NCBI GenBank assembly: GCA_951640165.1
Contig: OX621237.1
Coordinates: forward strand, 17,112,001-17,176,000
Source: Pseudoips prasinana
Lineage: Eukaryota > Arthropoda > Insecta > Lepidoptera > Nolidae
Direction: 5' to 3'
DNA length: 64,000 bases
Part shown: positions 11,850 through 22,499 of the stretch, piece by piece
Numbering within the stretch: the first letter of the stretch is position 1
How the letters are laid out: each line of letters begins with the position of its first letter
Translations under genes and position numbers: made by a program
Notes under the pieces: model-generated
Told to the model about the DNA's origin: nothing
The model's database searches: none
Seen by the model: the letters and a program-made list of their open reading frames with translations, nothing else

Positions 11850-12075
11850 ACGAGCTTGGATTGTACAAGTGTTGGTTTACATAGTACACACGGCTACATA
11901 TCAAGCTATACATTTCCAGTATAAGCTGACCTGTCATTGTATTGAAATCCTATACAACACGAGATTAGCTTATACTGGAAATGTATAACTTGATATGTAG
12001 CCGTGTGTACATGCCCTGCTTAGTTTGGGATCAGATCTCCCTGTGTAAATAATGTCCTAGGATATTATTATTATT
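11850..12075 (+). mobile_element. SINE (family B) 3' part split by a foldback insertion
   Basis: GGTTTACATAGTAC at 11873-11887 and CCCTGCTTAGTTTGGGATCA after 12012 are adjacent in other family B copies (GGTTTCCATAGTAC then AAGCTCTGCTTAG). The 127 bp foldback separates them. Confidence 0.65.
11884..12010. mobile_element. Foldback MITE, 44-bp arms
   Basis: Left arm 11884-11927 and right arm 11967-12010 are reverse complements with one mismatch, separated by 39 nt. Ends GTACACACGGCTACATATCA. It sits inside a family B SINE, so it is a younger insertion, and GTAC may be a target duplication. Confidence 0.82.
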
Positions 12076-12104
12076 ATTTACCAATCACGCCATCGGCCCC
12101 GGTC

Positions 12105-12205
12105 ATATTGTAGTGCACAAGTGTGTTCGCAAACACAGACGCACTTTCTTATTCCCTTACTCTTATGATCCGATGGGACAGCTTGGTAATACGATCGGAA
12201 AGAGT
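12105..12205 (-). mobile_element. SINE (family D) fragment
   Basis: Complement of part of family D: TAGTGCACAAGTGTGTTCGC and ATGATCCGATGGGACAG match the family at 61900-61980. Confidence 0.5.
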
Positions 12206-12499
12206 TCTGTTACAGGAGCAACGGCTTTTCACGCGTATTTTTCATTTTTTTATTCAGCCCGTCCCAGGATTTTAACCCAACACCTTATTATCTGCGGTAT
12301 TAAGCCACCGCTAGCCCAAAGAGGCAGCCAATTGAAGTTATACTATGGATCCGATGATACGAAGGCCTGGAAAAACGATTTTATTATCTGCTGAGACGGT
12401 CTAACAAAAAGAATCAATGGACCGATTGTTCCCATACAATGCTGAATGCACATTGTAAATGACATCAAGCCAATGCAATAAATCATAATTTAAATCGTA

Positions 12500-12725
12500 T
12501 TACAAGCCAGCCGGAGTAGTGAGGGCCGCAGGTTTACTTTCACTGCTAAAGGCCGCCAGCTGGTCCCCTCCCCTCATACCTCCCCGTAGTCCTCGGCGAC
12601 GCTGCGCAACACTGCCTTATATTCGTAGCTAAACTTAACATAGTGTCGCTTAGTACGAGCCTTGCACAAGACGATGAGTTAAAGATCTGGAACGCTTTGC
12701 CTAACGCGGGGCTAATTCGCAACGT
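12500..12725. other. GC-rich island in AT-rich surroundings
   Basis: Unusually GC-rich for the region (GGCCGCCAGCTGGTCCCCTC, CCTCGGCGACGCTGCGC). On the minus strand a donor-like GGGGAG|GTATGAG occurs. It could be a CHS-A upstream exon/promoter or an unrecognised repeat; no function shown. Confidence 0.3.
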
Positions 12726-12904
12726 AGTGGTAATCTTCTTTCGGAGAGAATGACGTTCACGTCAATTACAAAGTTTATGAAACAAGATTCCTAATTTGAT
12801 TTCGATTGTGTAGGTACTTGGGTCGAAATTTACGAATTTAACTCAGTTCTTGTTTTAGTCTTGAATTGTGCTAATAATCCGGTCACTTTATTACATTACA
12901 TATG

Positions 12905-13165
12905 TAATAAACTAACTAGCCTATTGATCTAGTGATTAGTAACCCTGACTGCTAAACCAGAGGTCTTGGGTTCGATTCCCACTCAGGACAAGTCTTTGTG
13001 TAATGAGTACCATTATTTATTTTGTGTCTGGGTGTAATTAATCTATAATATTATGTTTGTATTTAGAAATATAGAAGTATATTTGTCAGTCGTCTGGTTG
13101 CCTTAGTTCAGGCTATGCCCACTTTGGGATCAGATAGCAGTGTATGAGTTGTTCCAAGATATTAG
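12905..13165 (+). mobile_element. tRNA-headed SINE (family B)
   Basis: Head with TGATCTAGTGATTAGTAACC and GGGTTCGATTCCCACTCAGG, then GTGTCTGGGTGTAATTAATC, TTTGGGATCAGATAGCAGTG and a tail. Confidence 0.74.
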
Positions 13166-13167
13166 TA

Positions 13168-13265
13168 GAGTACCGCGCGATAGAGGGGTTAACTTCCCTT
13201 GTATAGGCCTTGTCTTCAAAACAAAATCCTTAAGCGTGATTTTAACGTCTCTGAGCCGAATGTCG
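13168..13265 (+). mobile_element. SINE (family C) 3' tail fragment
   Basis: GTACCGCGCGATAGAGGGGT and CTTGTATAGGCCTTGTCTTC match the 3' part of family C at 38920-38960 and 57955-58000. Abuts the end of the family B SINE. Confidence 0.55.
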
Positions 13266-13269
13266 TCAC

Positions 13270-14127
13270 CTCCAATGCGGACCAAATCTATTAAATAATT
13301 TAAATAATACTTATATCTAGGAAGATGTTATGAGTAGGAACGCGCCTACGAAAACACCAAACAAATCAGCTACAAAGTCAGCGCTGATCTATTAGTTCTA
13401 AATAATTTCATCAAGATTTTAATATAAGGAACTTTTGAATATAGAACTTTATTGCCGCTCGAGATTTTGTAAACACTTATGTGGCAATTGCTTCCGGTTT
13501 GAGAATTGCGTAGGAAATCATTAACGAATCAATAACTGACAAGTTTATGTCGCAAGTTAAACGAGTTTAATTAAATCGCCATTCAGATAGAGAAAATATA
13601 ATAGTAGTCATAATAGAGACACCAACTTGACCCCTGTGTGGTATTTTTTTTGTTTATAATTTTGGTACAAAATACCAAACCTCGAATATAATTCGAAGCA
13701 TGCTTACGAAATATAAACAAAATAAAAAATATAGACAACCGCTGGGTGAACAAGACGATGAAGAGACAGTAATGTACCTATTGTACTAATATTAATTGTA
13801 ATCGGTACTATCACACAGAATCTAACATGAATCCTCTTGGCTTTCATAATACGTAGTCACTTCCTTCCTTCATCTAGGCTAGCATGGCTAAGTAGACTTA
13901 GATCTCTCTACAGCTTTCGACCAACCCCCACGCCTGCAGTTTTGCAGATTTGTGCTTTCCTGTGATTTCGTAGATCAAACACTAGAGGCATGTGTCTCTG
14001 TCGAATATACGGTGAAATCTGATAGGTCATTGAAATGTATTATTTTCCGTCAAAGATATTTTCCAAAGAATCACGCCACATATTGGTATCTCTTTACAAT
14101 TACTCAACTGATGCGGCCACAGTTATA
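13270..14127. other. Intergenic AT-rich sequence, nothing recognised
   Basis: No convincing open frame or repeat boundary before the Tc1 element. Confidence 0.4.
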
Positions 14128-15771
14128 CACTCGCGAGCAACCAAATCGACTCAAGCCTTGTCGGCGCACACATACATTGATACAACTAAAATCATGAATG
14201 GAAATTATTAAAATGATATGTCATTCGAAAGCTTAAGATGTCAGCTTTAATTTGATATCATTATCATTGAAATCCATCCATCATTTTTGAAATAAATGAT
14301 GTCTGAATGCAAGAGTAGGAAAAACGGGAATTTAGGAAAAAGGGTATGTGTCTCGTATTTGACAAATTAAACAAAAAAAATTAAAAATAAAATTATTTTA
14401 TTTAAATCAGTATTTCGTATTGCCCCCTCTAGCCCTAATTACATCCCGCAGTCTGTTTTTCATGGACCTTATCAATTTTTTGACATTTTCTTGAGGAATG
14501 CCGTCCCACTCCTCTAATAATGCTGTCTTTAGCTCGTCTACGCTTGAAGGGACTGGATTTCTGGCCCGAACTCTTCTTTTAAGCTCGTCCCATAAGTGCT
14601 CGATGGGATTCATGTCAGGACTGAGCGCAGGCCAGTCCATCGTGCGTAATTCGACCTCTTGCAGAAACTGTCGAGTGACTCGTGCCGTGTGGCAGCGGGC
14701 ATTGTCGTGCATTAACACGAAGTCTTCACCGACAAACCCTGCGTAGGGCACAACATGATCCAGTAGAATGTCGGTGATGTACCGATCAGCTGTTAGCCCG
14801 CCTCCTCGGCCGCCCCCAGGCACGAAAACAAGTTCGGTTTTTCCCTCTAAAGAGATACCAGCCCACATCATGCAGGAACCGCCGCCATATGCCACTGTTT
14901 CAGCGAAACAACATTGGGCAAATCGTTCTCCCGGACGCCTGTAGACTCGGCCTCTCCTGTCACTGCCATGCAGACACATTCTGCACTCATCAGTAAACAG
15001 GACCGATCGCCATTGCGCAACGCTCCAATTGAGATGCTCTCGAGCAAATTGAAGGCGCGCTTGTCGGTGGCCTGCAGTCAACTTAGGGCCCGTCGCAGGT
15101 CTTTTTGGCGTCAAGTTGGCTTCCTTCAAGCGTCTTCTCACTGTCCACTCGCTGACAGCCACTTGTCGTACACGTCTCAGTTCTTGCTGCACATCAACGC
15201 CCGTAAGGTGTCGATTGCGCAGCGAGGTTGAGACAATGAAGCGGTCGTCTCTCTCTGAAGTGCACCGGTGGCGGCTCGTTCTTGGTCTCCGATTGAAGGC
15301 ACCAGTCTCTTGGAACCGTCTGTATACTCGGGATACAGAAGACTGGCTCAAGTGGAGCTGGGCAGCGATTGCTCGCTGACTTAACCCTTGTTGCAACAAG
15401 GCAACAACTTGAGCGGCTTCTTCTGGTGTGGTATCCATGGGTTAGCGAAAACAAGGAATGCAATTTACGGAGATGTGTACCGGTCAACCTGTAACAAGCA
15501 ACTGATAAGATAAACCGGAAGTGGGGGGTTTTATAGCGGGAGCAGGTAGCGCAAGTCGTGGATTCCTAAAGAGGTAATTTACGCTGACGGCCAATTAAAA
15601 TGTGTCAATAAATCAGCGCTTAGTTTTTTTTAAGGTATTGATGTTAATTGAAAGCCTAATTCTTCAGCTTTCGAATGACATATCACTTTTGTAATTACCA
15701 TTTATCGTTTTAGGAAAATCAATGTATATGTGCGCCGTCTAGGCTTGAGTCGATTTGGTTGCTCGCGAGTG
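14128..15771. mobile_element. Complete Tc1-like transposon
   Basis: 1644 bp. Both ends read CACTCGCGAGCAACCAAATC in the inward direction and are bounded by TA on each side (14126-14127 and 15772-15773), the Tc1/mariner target duplication. Long terminal inverted repeats, about 14128-14262 and 15641-15771, share further blocks GACTCAAGCC, GGCGCACA.ATACATTGAT and GATATGTCATTCGAAAGCT. The single transposase frame between them is uninterrupted, so the copy looks young and possibly autonomous. It lies between the two chitin synthase genes. Confidence 0.93.
14407..15438 (-). CDS. Tc1-type transposase (DD34E), intact
   Basis: 343 codons, full length for the family. N-terminal paired-type helix-turn-helix regions: LLQQGLSQRAIAAQLHLSQS around residues 14-33, and a second around 72-110 with VSEWTVRRRLKEANLTPKR. 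Catalytic residues: D150 in VLFTDE, D245 in LMHDNARCH, E280 in SPDMNPIEHLWDEL, with 34 residues between the second D and E. Cut-and-paste transposition at TA sites by family knowledge. A GGGRGGG run (208-214) lies between the two Asp residues. No stops or frameshifts. Start chosen as the first Met (MDTTPEEAAQ), with stop at 14407. Confidence 0.95.
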   Translation of the reverse strand: MDTTPEEAAQVVALLQQGLSQRAIAAQLHLSQSSVSRVYRRFQETGAFNRRPRTSRHRCTSERDDRFIVSTSLRNRHLTGVDVQQELRRVRQVAVSEWTVRRRLKEANLTPKRPATGPKLTAGHRQARLQFAREHLNWSVAQWRSVLFTDECRMCLHGSDRRGRVYRRPGERFAQCCFAETVAYGGGSCMMWAGISLEGKTELVFVPGGGRGGGLTADRYITDILLDHVVPYAGFVGEDFVLMHDNARCHTARVTRQFLQEVELRTMDWPALSPDMNPIEHLWDELKRRVRARNPVPSSVDELKTALLEEWDGIPQENVKKLIRSMKNRLRDVIRARGGNTKY

Positions 15772-16094
15772 TAGATGGATGTTTGTATCTAATATTGCAA
15801 AAAAATATAGAATTTAAGTATTGTTAATTGCGTGGTGGTGTTATCAATTTTATTTGAAAATTCTCAGTGAACATGGTTATCTTCTTAACTACACATTTGA
15901 CAGGCGTGTTGGCGTGGTAGGTAGGTTCCATCAGAAAACCAGCGCTGCAACAGAAATGTCGCAGCTAGTGCTGAGATGGGACCAATTCGGACTTGCACAG
16001 ATAGCAATTAAGAACTTCTTTATGTGTACCTATATATTATTATTGTCTGTGCTTGTTTACGGAATAAATACTTTTTCTTTCTTTCTTTTCTTTA

Positions 16095-16330
16095 AGTACT
16101 TGCCTTTCACGCGTCGTGAGTTTGATTCCCACCCAGGACAGATATTTGTGCACATAAACATGTATTTTTATCCTGAGTCTGGGTGTAATTATCTATTTAG
16201 ATATGTATTTACAAAAGAAAAGTTGTACATGTAGTACGTCAGTTATCTGGTTTCCATAGTACAAGCTCTGTTTATTTTGGGATCTGATGGTCGGGTGTCT
16301 ATAATGTCCCATGATATTATTATTCTAAGA
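16095..16330 (+). mobile_element. tRNA-headed SINE (family B), head partly lost
   Basis: GAGTTTGATTCCCACCCAGG (box B-like), GCACATAAACATGTATTT, GTCTGGGTGTAATTATCT, GGTTTCCATAGTACAAGC, then the ATTATTATTC tail. Confidence 0.74.
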
Positions 16331-16977
16331 ATAACATATGAAATATGCAACATTACAAAAATATTAAACTTAAAAGATAAATAAAGCTGCTAACAAATTG
16401 GTCAAATAACTTATTCGATACACCAAAGTACTCCGCTAGCTCGCCGAAGCGTGTAGTATGATGACGTGGTAGGGTGCAGACGACCTCGAGGCCGCTCTGA
16501 TACAGCGAACGTATTAAAGTCACCACTCAGACAATCGAAGCTTAACTTAATTTGTTCCAAATAATTCGTACAAACCTTGAATATTACCCGGATGCGCGAT
16601 GATTCAGTCTTTAACTTTGAAAATACGTTCAGTCCGTTTTCTATAGAGCTTTTCGGCTATAACCAGAGATGACACTTAGACGAGAGTCGTCATAAAGTTC
16701 TAAATTGATCAACTGACTATGAATATTAGTAATTAATTAATTATATTCTTAAGTTTTCTGTGAATGCAGTCCCTATAAACATTAGCCTTATCAGACTGTT
16801 AAGAAACCTGACAGAAAGCTCGTGACAAAAAAATAGGATTCGATTTTACGACTGCACCTCGGTGCCTCATTTATTTAGGTAGTCAGCTCAGTACTCACAT
16901 GTTTTGGGTTCAATATTCATATGATAGAGCAATTGACAATGACAATATGCGTTTCCTACAGACTTTTAGGTTATGAG
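16331..16977. other. Intergenic AT-rich sequence, nothing recognised
   Basis: No coding frame above about 50 codons and no clear repeat. Confidence 0.4.
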
Positions 16978-17147
16978 TATTCACCGTAATTGTTCAGAAT
17001 CGTTATTAGATCATGAAAATCTAAAAAAAAACACGGTCATTGGTAAAATGAATCAGTTTTACTAGCGCGAAAAATCTTTATTTTCGCAGATAGTGTTGAT
17101 CGTGATCTAATAACGATTCAGAACAACCAATTTGGACGGTGAACACT
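16978..17147. mobile_element. MITE, family M2, copy 2
   Basis: 170 bp. TATTCACCGT at the left and ACGGTGAACAC at the right. Inner arms TTGTTCAGAATCGTTATTAG (from 16990) and its near-complement ending 17126. Shares termini with 8580-8915 (TTCAC.GT, AATTGGTTGTTC). Confidence 0.65.
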
Positions 17148-17182
17148 AATAACGTTAAGACGGTGAACACTAATAACGTTAA
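17135..17182. repeat. 24-bp direct tandem duplication at the M2 end
   Basis: GACGGTGAACACTAATAACG plus TTAA, exactly twice in tandem (17135-17158, 17159-17182). The unit includes the MITE terminus and adjoining flank. Confidence 0.85.
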
Positions 17183-17329
17183 GACAGAGTTTTCAGAGCC
17201 CGGGTCAGCTACGTAATATAAAATTCTTCAAAACATTTAAGACAAATTTGGACGTAAGTTTATGTCGTCATTACTTACAAGTATTTCGTCCCACTTATAT
17301 ACTCTTTTTATGTAATTTTCACAACGAAT

Positions 17330-17575
17330 CTACCTTTGCCTAAATTACCTTTGTACATTCTCAGTTTTTTTTTGTTTTTTTTTTATTGCTTTAGGAAGCA
17401 GACGAGCTAGCGGCCCACCTGATGGTAAGTGGTAACCGATGCTCATGGACATTCGCAGTGCCAGGGGGCACAGCAAACCGCTGCCTACCGTGATATTAGT
17501 ACTCTTTTTAAACCTCGTTTGAAGAAGGACATGTCGTAGCGCCGGGGTACCTACAGTATGTCAGTAAATAACTCT
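17330..17575. repeat. Interspersed repeat (GGAAGCAGACGAGC type)
   Basis: GGAAGCAGACGAGCTAGCGG, CCCACCTGATGGTAAGTGG and ACATTCGCAGTGCCAGGGG are recognisable as an abundant lepidopteran interspersed repeat (from memory). Boundaries approximate. Confidence 0.5.
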
Positions 17576-20500
17576 TATTATAAATAATAAATAAATATAA
17601 ATAAAAATCTTTATTGACTTAAGTGATACGTTTACATTGTTCTTAATCTAAGAGTATGTTTCTATACTTATTACATTATTCTAAGTGAACACTAACGTCT
17701 AAACTAGGCCGAGCCTGTACCTCAGACGGTAGATTCTTTTATATCTATGTATTAGAACAGAAACAGACGTGTACAATAATATCTTTAAAACAAGCATAAT
17801 TTCTAAATTTATTCTAAATATTAAATCTAAAACTTATATGTAAATATATAAAATAAGGTTGCGGGTATTTATATTTTAATAATCGAGTGAGGGGTCGCTT
17901 CGCTCGTCACAAATATGCATAGTTTGCTGTCAACAGCAAGCTTATTTGACCACTAAGTATGTGAACTTCTAACATTTCAATGTAGTTAGTATATTTTGTT
18001 TAAGTTGGCGTACATGTGATAATTTTAGTTTTAATTAGTTACATAATTATGTCACTGTTGTTTATGTGTTTAGAAAGCTCATATTGTAATTGGGATAGTA
18101 TTATAGCTTGATTTTATTATTATATAGTATATAGTATTTAATGTTTTACGGTAATTTTAATTATTTTTATTTTTTAATCATATAATATTTTAATGGTTAA
18201 TTTTACGATAAGAACTATTTTATATTAAATAATAAATTTTCTATTTCTTCATAATTTTTGGACTTTAACCAAGTTACAAGTACACTTTTACATGTTTGTT
18301 TATTCATTGGATATATTTCAATAACTTTATTTACTTTATTATACAGCATTGGACCAAGATAACATTGGAATTTATTGATGTAGTAGGTTTTATATGGCGT
18401 TGTTGGGCATACTCTATCCATGCGTCGTTTACTAATTATTTTTTTATCATATTTAACTTTTTCGTGTTGGTTAATTATAATTTCTTTAATGAATAATTTC
18501 CTTACTGACATAATATCACATTCTGCGTAAAGATTTATGGTAGGATACTGAAATGGTTTGGATAACATAACTTTCAATAATGAACGCTGCGCGCGTTCTA
18601 ACTGTATAAGGTGAGTTTTCCGTGCTCCGCCCCATGACGTAATGCAATACGATAAAATAGACTGAACAAGAGCAAAGTAAACAGTTTTTAGGAGATTAAC
18701 GTCTGCCACATTCCTTAATTTTTTAAATATATAAATCATATTCCGTATTCTCCCAGTTAGTAGGTTAATATGTGGACACCACGTCAGTTTTTCATCAAGT
18801 AAGATCCCAAGATATTTAACTATTTTAACTCTTTCCAAAAATTTACAATCACACGCATTTGTATTGTTTTGACAAGAATGTAATTGTATTTTTAAATTGA
18901 GTGACGTTTTTAGAATTGTTTCAGTATTGGCAAAAGTAATATATTTAGTTTTAGAGAGGTTTAGAGTTAAAAGGTTTTGTCTGAGCCAAATTGATGTTTT
19001 TTTCAATCCTACTTCTACATGGTTTATTACTTCCTCCCATGTTTTTCCATGGAAGATTAAAGCTGTGTCATCAGCGAAAGTGAAAAGTTTACAGTTTTGT
19101 ATGGTTAGTTTACATAAGTTATTAATATATATAAGGAAAAGGGTGGGGCCAAGAACACTTCCCTGAGGCACACCAAAAGAAATAGTAGCATCTTTACTAA
19201 AAATACCATCTATGGTAACTCTTTGTTTTCTAGATTTTAAGTAATCGCTGTATAATTCAAGTATTTTGCCTCTTATACCAATGTTTTCCATCTTCTTTAT
19301 TAGGATGGGAATAGACACCGTATCAAAAGCTTTTTCTAAGTCTAAGAATACTCCAATACATTTCTTTTTATCATCTATATGGGTAGCTACACAGTTTGTG
19401 AGTTCAGCGACTGCATGTGAAGTCGATCTGCCAGCTCTAAAACCATATTGATTGTTTGCTAAAACATTTTGTTTATGTAAAAATGAAAGTAGTCTTTTGT
19501 TCATAATTTTTTCCAGCACTTTAGAGAGAGCTGGTAGTACCGAAATAGGGCGGTAGTTGTTTGGACAGTCTTTTTTGCCTGCTTTGTGGATAGGGTGTAC
19601 AACAGATATTTTAAATGGACTTGGAAACACACCTTTTTGTATGCACAGATTTATGATATGGGCTAAGGGTGGAATTATTGTATTTTTTACTATTTTTATA
19701 AATTTTGTAGGAATTCCGTCCCAACCCATTGCACTGTCTGTTCGTAAGTCCATTATTATCGTCTCAATTTCTTGTTCCGTTGCTTCCAGCATGACCATGG
19801 AATTAAGCGGTGAAGTCATGAGTTCGTCAACTGGATCTGTATTGGGTAATATCTTGTCAGAAAGCTCTTTTGCAATATTAGTAAAGAACATGTTAATTTT
19901 GTCCAAAGCTAGTTCTGGGGTATTTTCGTTTTTTAGTAGATCTGATGAGGGCTGCTTTTTTGTATCTCTATCAGTGATCTTATTGATTACTTTCCATCTC
20001 ATTTTTGGATCTTTAGAATGTTTATTTAGTTCTTCTCTTTGAAAATGTCTTTTAAGCCGTTTTAGTAAATCGTTACAATAATTTTTATATCTACTATACG
20101 TTACAGACAGAATTACGTTGTTGGGTTCTTTTTTACATTTTAAGTGCATACGGTCGCGATTCATAATACACCGAACTAGGCCAGGGGTAATCCAGGGCTT
20201 AATACAACGCAATCGTTTAGGTATCAGAAGTTTCACAGAATTATTCGAAATAGATAAGTTAAGGATATTTACTAACTGTTCCGTAGACCAGTTTACATCA
20301 GTTGATTCTAAAATGTTGTTGAAATTTACTGAACTAAGATCTTTTATGGCTGCTTCATAATCAATCCTTTGTATTACCATATTTTTGGCAGTTTTTATTT
20401 TATCTACCAGGGTAACACAAGACATAACCGGGATATGATCTGTTAGAGGACTCTGGATAACAATTGTGATGGTAGGAAACTTTGTCTTAATCATTGCATG

Positions 20501-20767
20501 GTCCAAACAATTGTTATCTCTTGTTGGGAATATATGACCTGGTAATAAACCATGATACGCTAATAGATTTAAATAATGTGGTGAGTTGTGATCTACGTTA
20601 TTTGATTTAATGTCAATGTTGAGATCACCCATAATAATAATATTATTGCGATTTCTGTACGAAATTAGCAGAGTATCCAATGAATTTATGAAACTTTCTA
20701 TATTAGTAGCTGATGGTGATCTATAGATACCTATGACAACAGTATGTTTATCTACTACTATTACCAT
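17576..20767 (-). mobile_element. LINE (non-LTR retrotransposon), 5' truncated, ORF2 open
   Basis: Minus-strand element with the ORF2 frame at 18215-20767, a ~600 bp AT-rich 3' UTR and an A/T-rich tail of TAAATA-type repeats at 17576-17615. The 5' side stops inside the endonuclease domain where a different repeat (family X, 20778) begins, so it is truncated there. Confidence 0.8.
18215..20767 (-). CDS. LINE ORF2: endonuclease (partial) and reverse transcriptase
   Basis: 850 codons without a stop. Residues 1-120 are the C-terminal part of an APE-type endonuclease: GIYRSPS, MGDLNID (46-52), and SPLTDHIPV (106-114), the SDH-like catalytic end. The reverse transcriptase spans about 340-620: NYRPISVLPALSKVLEK (404-420), FLDLEKAFD (474-482), GVPQGSVLGP (532-541) and the catalytic FADD (564-567), followed by the KYLGILLDEKLTW thumb region. 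The C-terminal region has SYCITSWGG. Jockey/CR1-like group by motif style; clade not certain. The first Met is simply the first in the truncated frame. Open across the whole frame, so recently inserted. Confidence 0.88.
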   Translation of the reverse strand: MVIVVDKHTVVIGIYRSPSATNIESFINSLDTLLISYRNRNNIIIMGDLNIDIKSNNVDHNSPHYLNLLAYHGLLPGHIFPTRDNNCLDHAMIKTKFPTITIVIQSPLTDHIPVMSCVTLVDKIKTAKNMVIQRIDYEAAIKDLSSVNFNNILESTDVNWSTEQLVNILNLSISNNSVKLLIPKRLRCIKPWITPGLVRCIMNRDRMHLKCKKEPNNVILSVTYSRYKNYCNDLLKRLKRHFQREELNKHSKDPKMRWKVINKITDRDTKKQPSSDLLKNENTPELALDKINMFFTNIAKELSDKILPNTDPVDELMTSPLNSMVMLEATEQEIETIIMDLRTDSAMGWDGIPTKFIKIVKNTIIPPLAHIINLCIQKGVFPSPFKISVVHPIHKAGKKDCPNNYRPISVLPALSKVLEKIMNKRLLSFLHKQNVLANNQYGFRAGRSTSHAVAELTNCVATHIDDKKKCIGVFLDLEKAFDTVSIPILIKKMENIGIRGKILELYSDYLKSRKQRVTIDGIFSKDATISFGVPQGSVLGPTLFLIYINNLCKLTIQNCKLFTFADDTALIFHGKTWEEVINHVEVGLKKTSIWLRQNLLTLNLSKTKYITFANTETILKTSLNLKIQLHSCQNNTNACDCKFLERVKIVKYLGILLDEKLTWCPHINLLTGRIRNMIYIFKKLRNVADVNLLKTVYFALVQSILSYCITSWGGARKTHLIQLERAQRSLLKVMLSKPFQYPTINLYAECDIMSVRKLFIKEIIINQHEKVKYDKKIISKRRMDRVCPTTPYKTYYINKFQCYLGPMLYNKVNKVIEIYPMNKQTCKSVLVTWLKSKNYEEIENLLFNIK

Positions 20768-20777
20768 ACAAGTGGCG

Positions 20778-20965
20778 TAGTTTGGATATCGTACTAATAT
20801 TATAAAGGCGAAAGTTTGTGAGTGTGTATGTTTGTTACTTCTTCTCGTCTAAACGGCTGGAGCGATTTTAACAAAATTTGGTATGGAGTTAGCTGACACC
20901 CTGGATTAACATATAGGCTATAATTTATAAAGTTTAATGCGGGTAAAACCGCTAGGCACTGCTAA
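20778..20965 (+). repeat. Interspersed repeat family X (plus copy)
   Basis: ACTAATATTATAAAGGCGAA, GTTTGTGAGTGTGTATG, GGCTGGAGCGATTTTAAC, CACCCTGGATTAACATATAG, GGGTAAAACCGC. The same modules occur at 38215-38402, 48795-48975, 55330-55415, 55720-55895, 58615-58770 and 61500-61670. Confidence 0.75.
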
Positions 20966-22094
20966 TGAATTTATACTGCGAAAATACCTATGGTAACTAT
21001 TTTAAGTAACACTAATATATAAGATGATTTCGTAACGTAAATCAAAATAACCAATATCACCGAACCAATTAATAAATCCATATCTTGGGACAACAATCAC
21101 ACTGCCATGTGACGCCAATCGGAGATCAACAACCTAACTTTTTTTTCATGTGTGAGATGAAAATTGGGTATTTTACTGTCATATTAACGCCATAAGACCA
21201 AAAGCTAACCCAGGACCTTATTAACTGCGGTTGAATACACTATCCCAAAACAACGACGCTGTCACGTCTCACTTTGTAGGTACTTTAATTTAATAATGCA
21301 GGTTTCTCTCACCACAAAAACAAAAGTAGGTAATATATAACAACGCAACAGTTGCGAAATCTAAAGCGCCAACTGGGCAACTGCAACTAGTTACGGTCGT
21401 TATGGACTATTGCCTCTCATAGCTGAGATAACTATATCTGTCCTAGTTACGGGACACGGACGCTTACACATTTACTTATAAACTGTGCATAAATTAAACG
21501 TTAGTTGAACATACCATAATAGCAACCGTGATAACAGTCTTATTGTAAATATACGTACGTTCAAAAACCTACCTTATGTTGAGAAATCTTCAAGGTGTAA
21601 TTAATTTATCTGACAAACATTTAAGCTGATAATAAAGCCATTATTTTTTTTGTTAATACACATTTGTAATGTTAATATTATACAATGCTGGTCATTCTAT
21701 TTGTTACACCACTAAACTAATTTAAATGTCATTACACACTCTCTCTCTCTCTCTTTCTCTAAAATGAAATGTATGAAAAGGACAGGTTATATACCTAATA
21801 AATAATGCACCAACTGGCGCTTATTTAGTCAACAAGTTCTAACGTTTCGGCTATTTTCCATCATTATGTCGGGCTTAAACTAAATGTAACCCTGTCGTTT
21901 TTATAACAACCAAGTCAGAAAGAAATGTACTCACATTATTAATTTTTTTTTAATTGCTATTGATTAGAATCGGTGGCAATCTTATTGCTTACGCAATATA
22001 GATAACAGACAGATAGTTAAGTTTTGTAGATAGTTAAACCAATTATTGTAGAAACTCCTTTCAATCAATTAAAAGGACTATTGCTTACAGTCTA
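20966..22094. other. Intergenic AT-rich sequence
   Basis: No gene recognised. Contains a CT microsatellite at 21737-21761. Confidence 0.45.
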
Positions 22095-22262
22095 CTTTCT
22101 TGCATTAGTGAAAAAAGCCACCTGCAAAAAGTGTCTGCGGGTGGATATGTCGGACTCGCACCGACTAAACCTAACCTGCCGTGGACTTCTTCTGGCGCCT
22201 TATGGTAGAAGGCTCCGGGAACGCGGGTATGCTGCTTCGGTGCTCCCCTTTTACGCAATATC
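22095..22262 (-). mobile_element. R1-like LINE 3' UTR fragment
   Basis: Shares with 2577-2700 the blocks CTGCGGGTGG, GACTCGCACCGACTAAACCT and AACCTGCCGTGGACTTCT. Minus orientation, short. Confidence 0.6.
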
Positions 22263-22399
22263 CTAGTTGGTCGGGACACGTACCATCTGCATCAGTGCTA
22301 TATCGAACAATTATATTTTCTTGTCCTTGGATTACATCATATAAGAAATATAAGTAATTAAATAAAAGCGGTACTAATATATTCTGTGTGGTGATGACA

Positions 22400-22495
22400 T
22401 AGAATCTCATCATCCCATCGCATACCACGGAGGGGCGTAAAAATCGTCCGAGGAAATACCTACCAGAGAACGGCGAGCGTGGTCATTATGGCATA
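22400..22495. repeat. Interspersed repeat fragment
   Basis: CATCATCCCATCGCATACCA and ACCTACCAGAGAACGGCGAG resemble 5420-5500 and 55050-55110. Parent element unknown. Confidence 0.45.
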
Positions 22496-22499
22496 TATG

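Noticed and set aside
15116..15379. Plus-strand frames over the Tc1 element
   Set aside because: Antisense shadows of the intact minus-strand transposase.
18897..20360. Plus-strand frames of 60-160 codons across the LINE
   Set aside because: Antisense shadows of the LINE ORF2.
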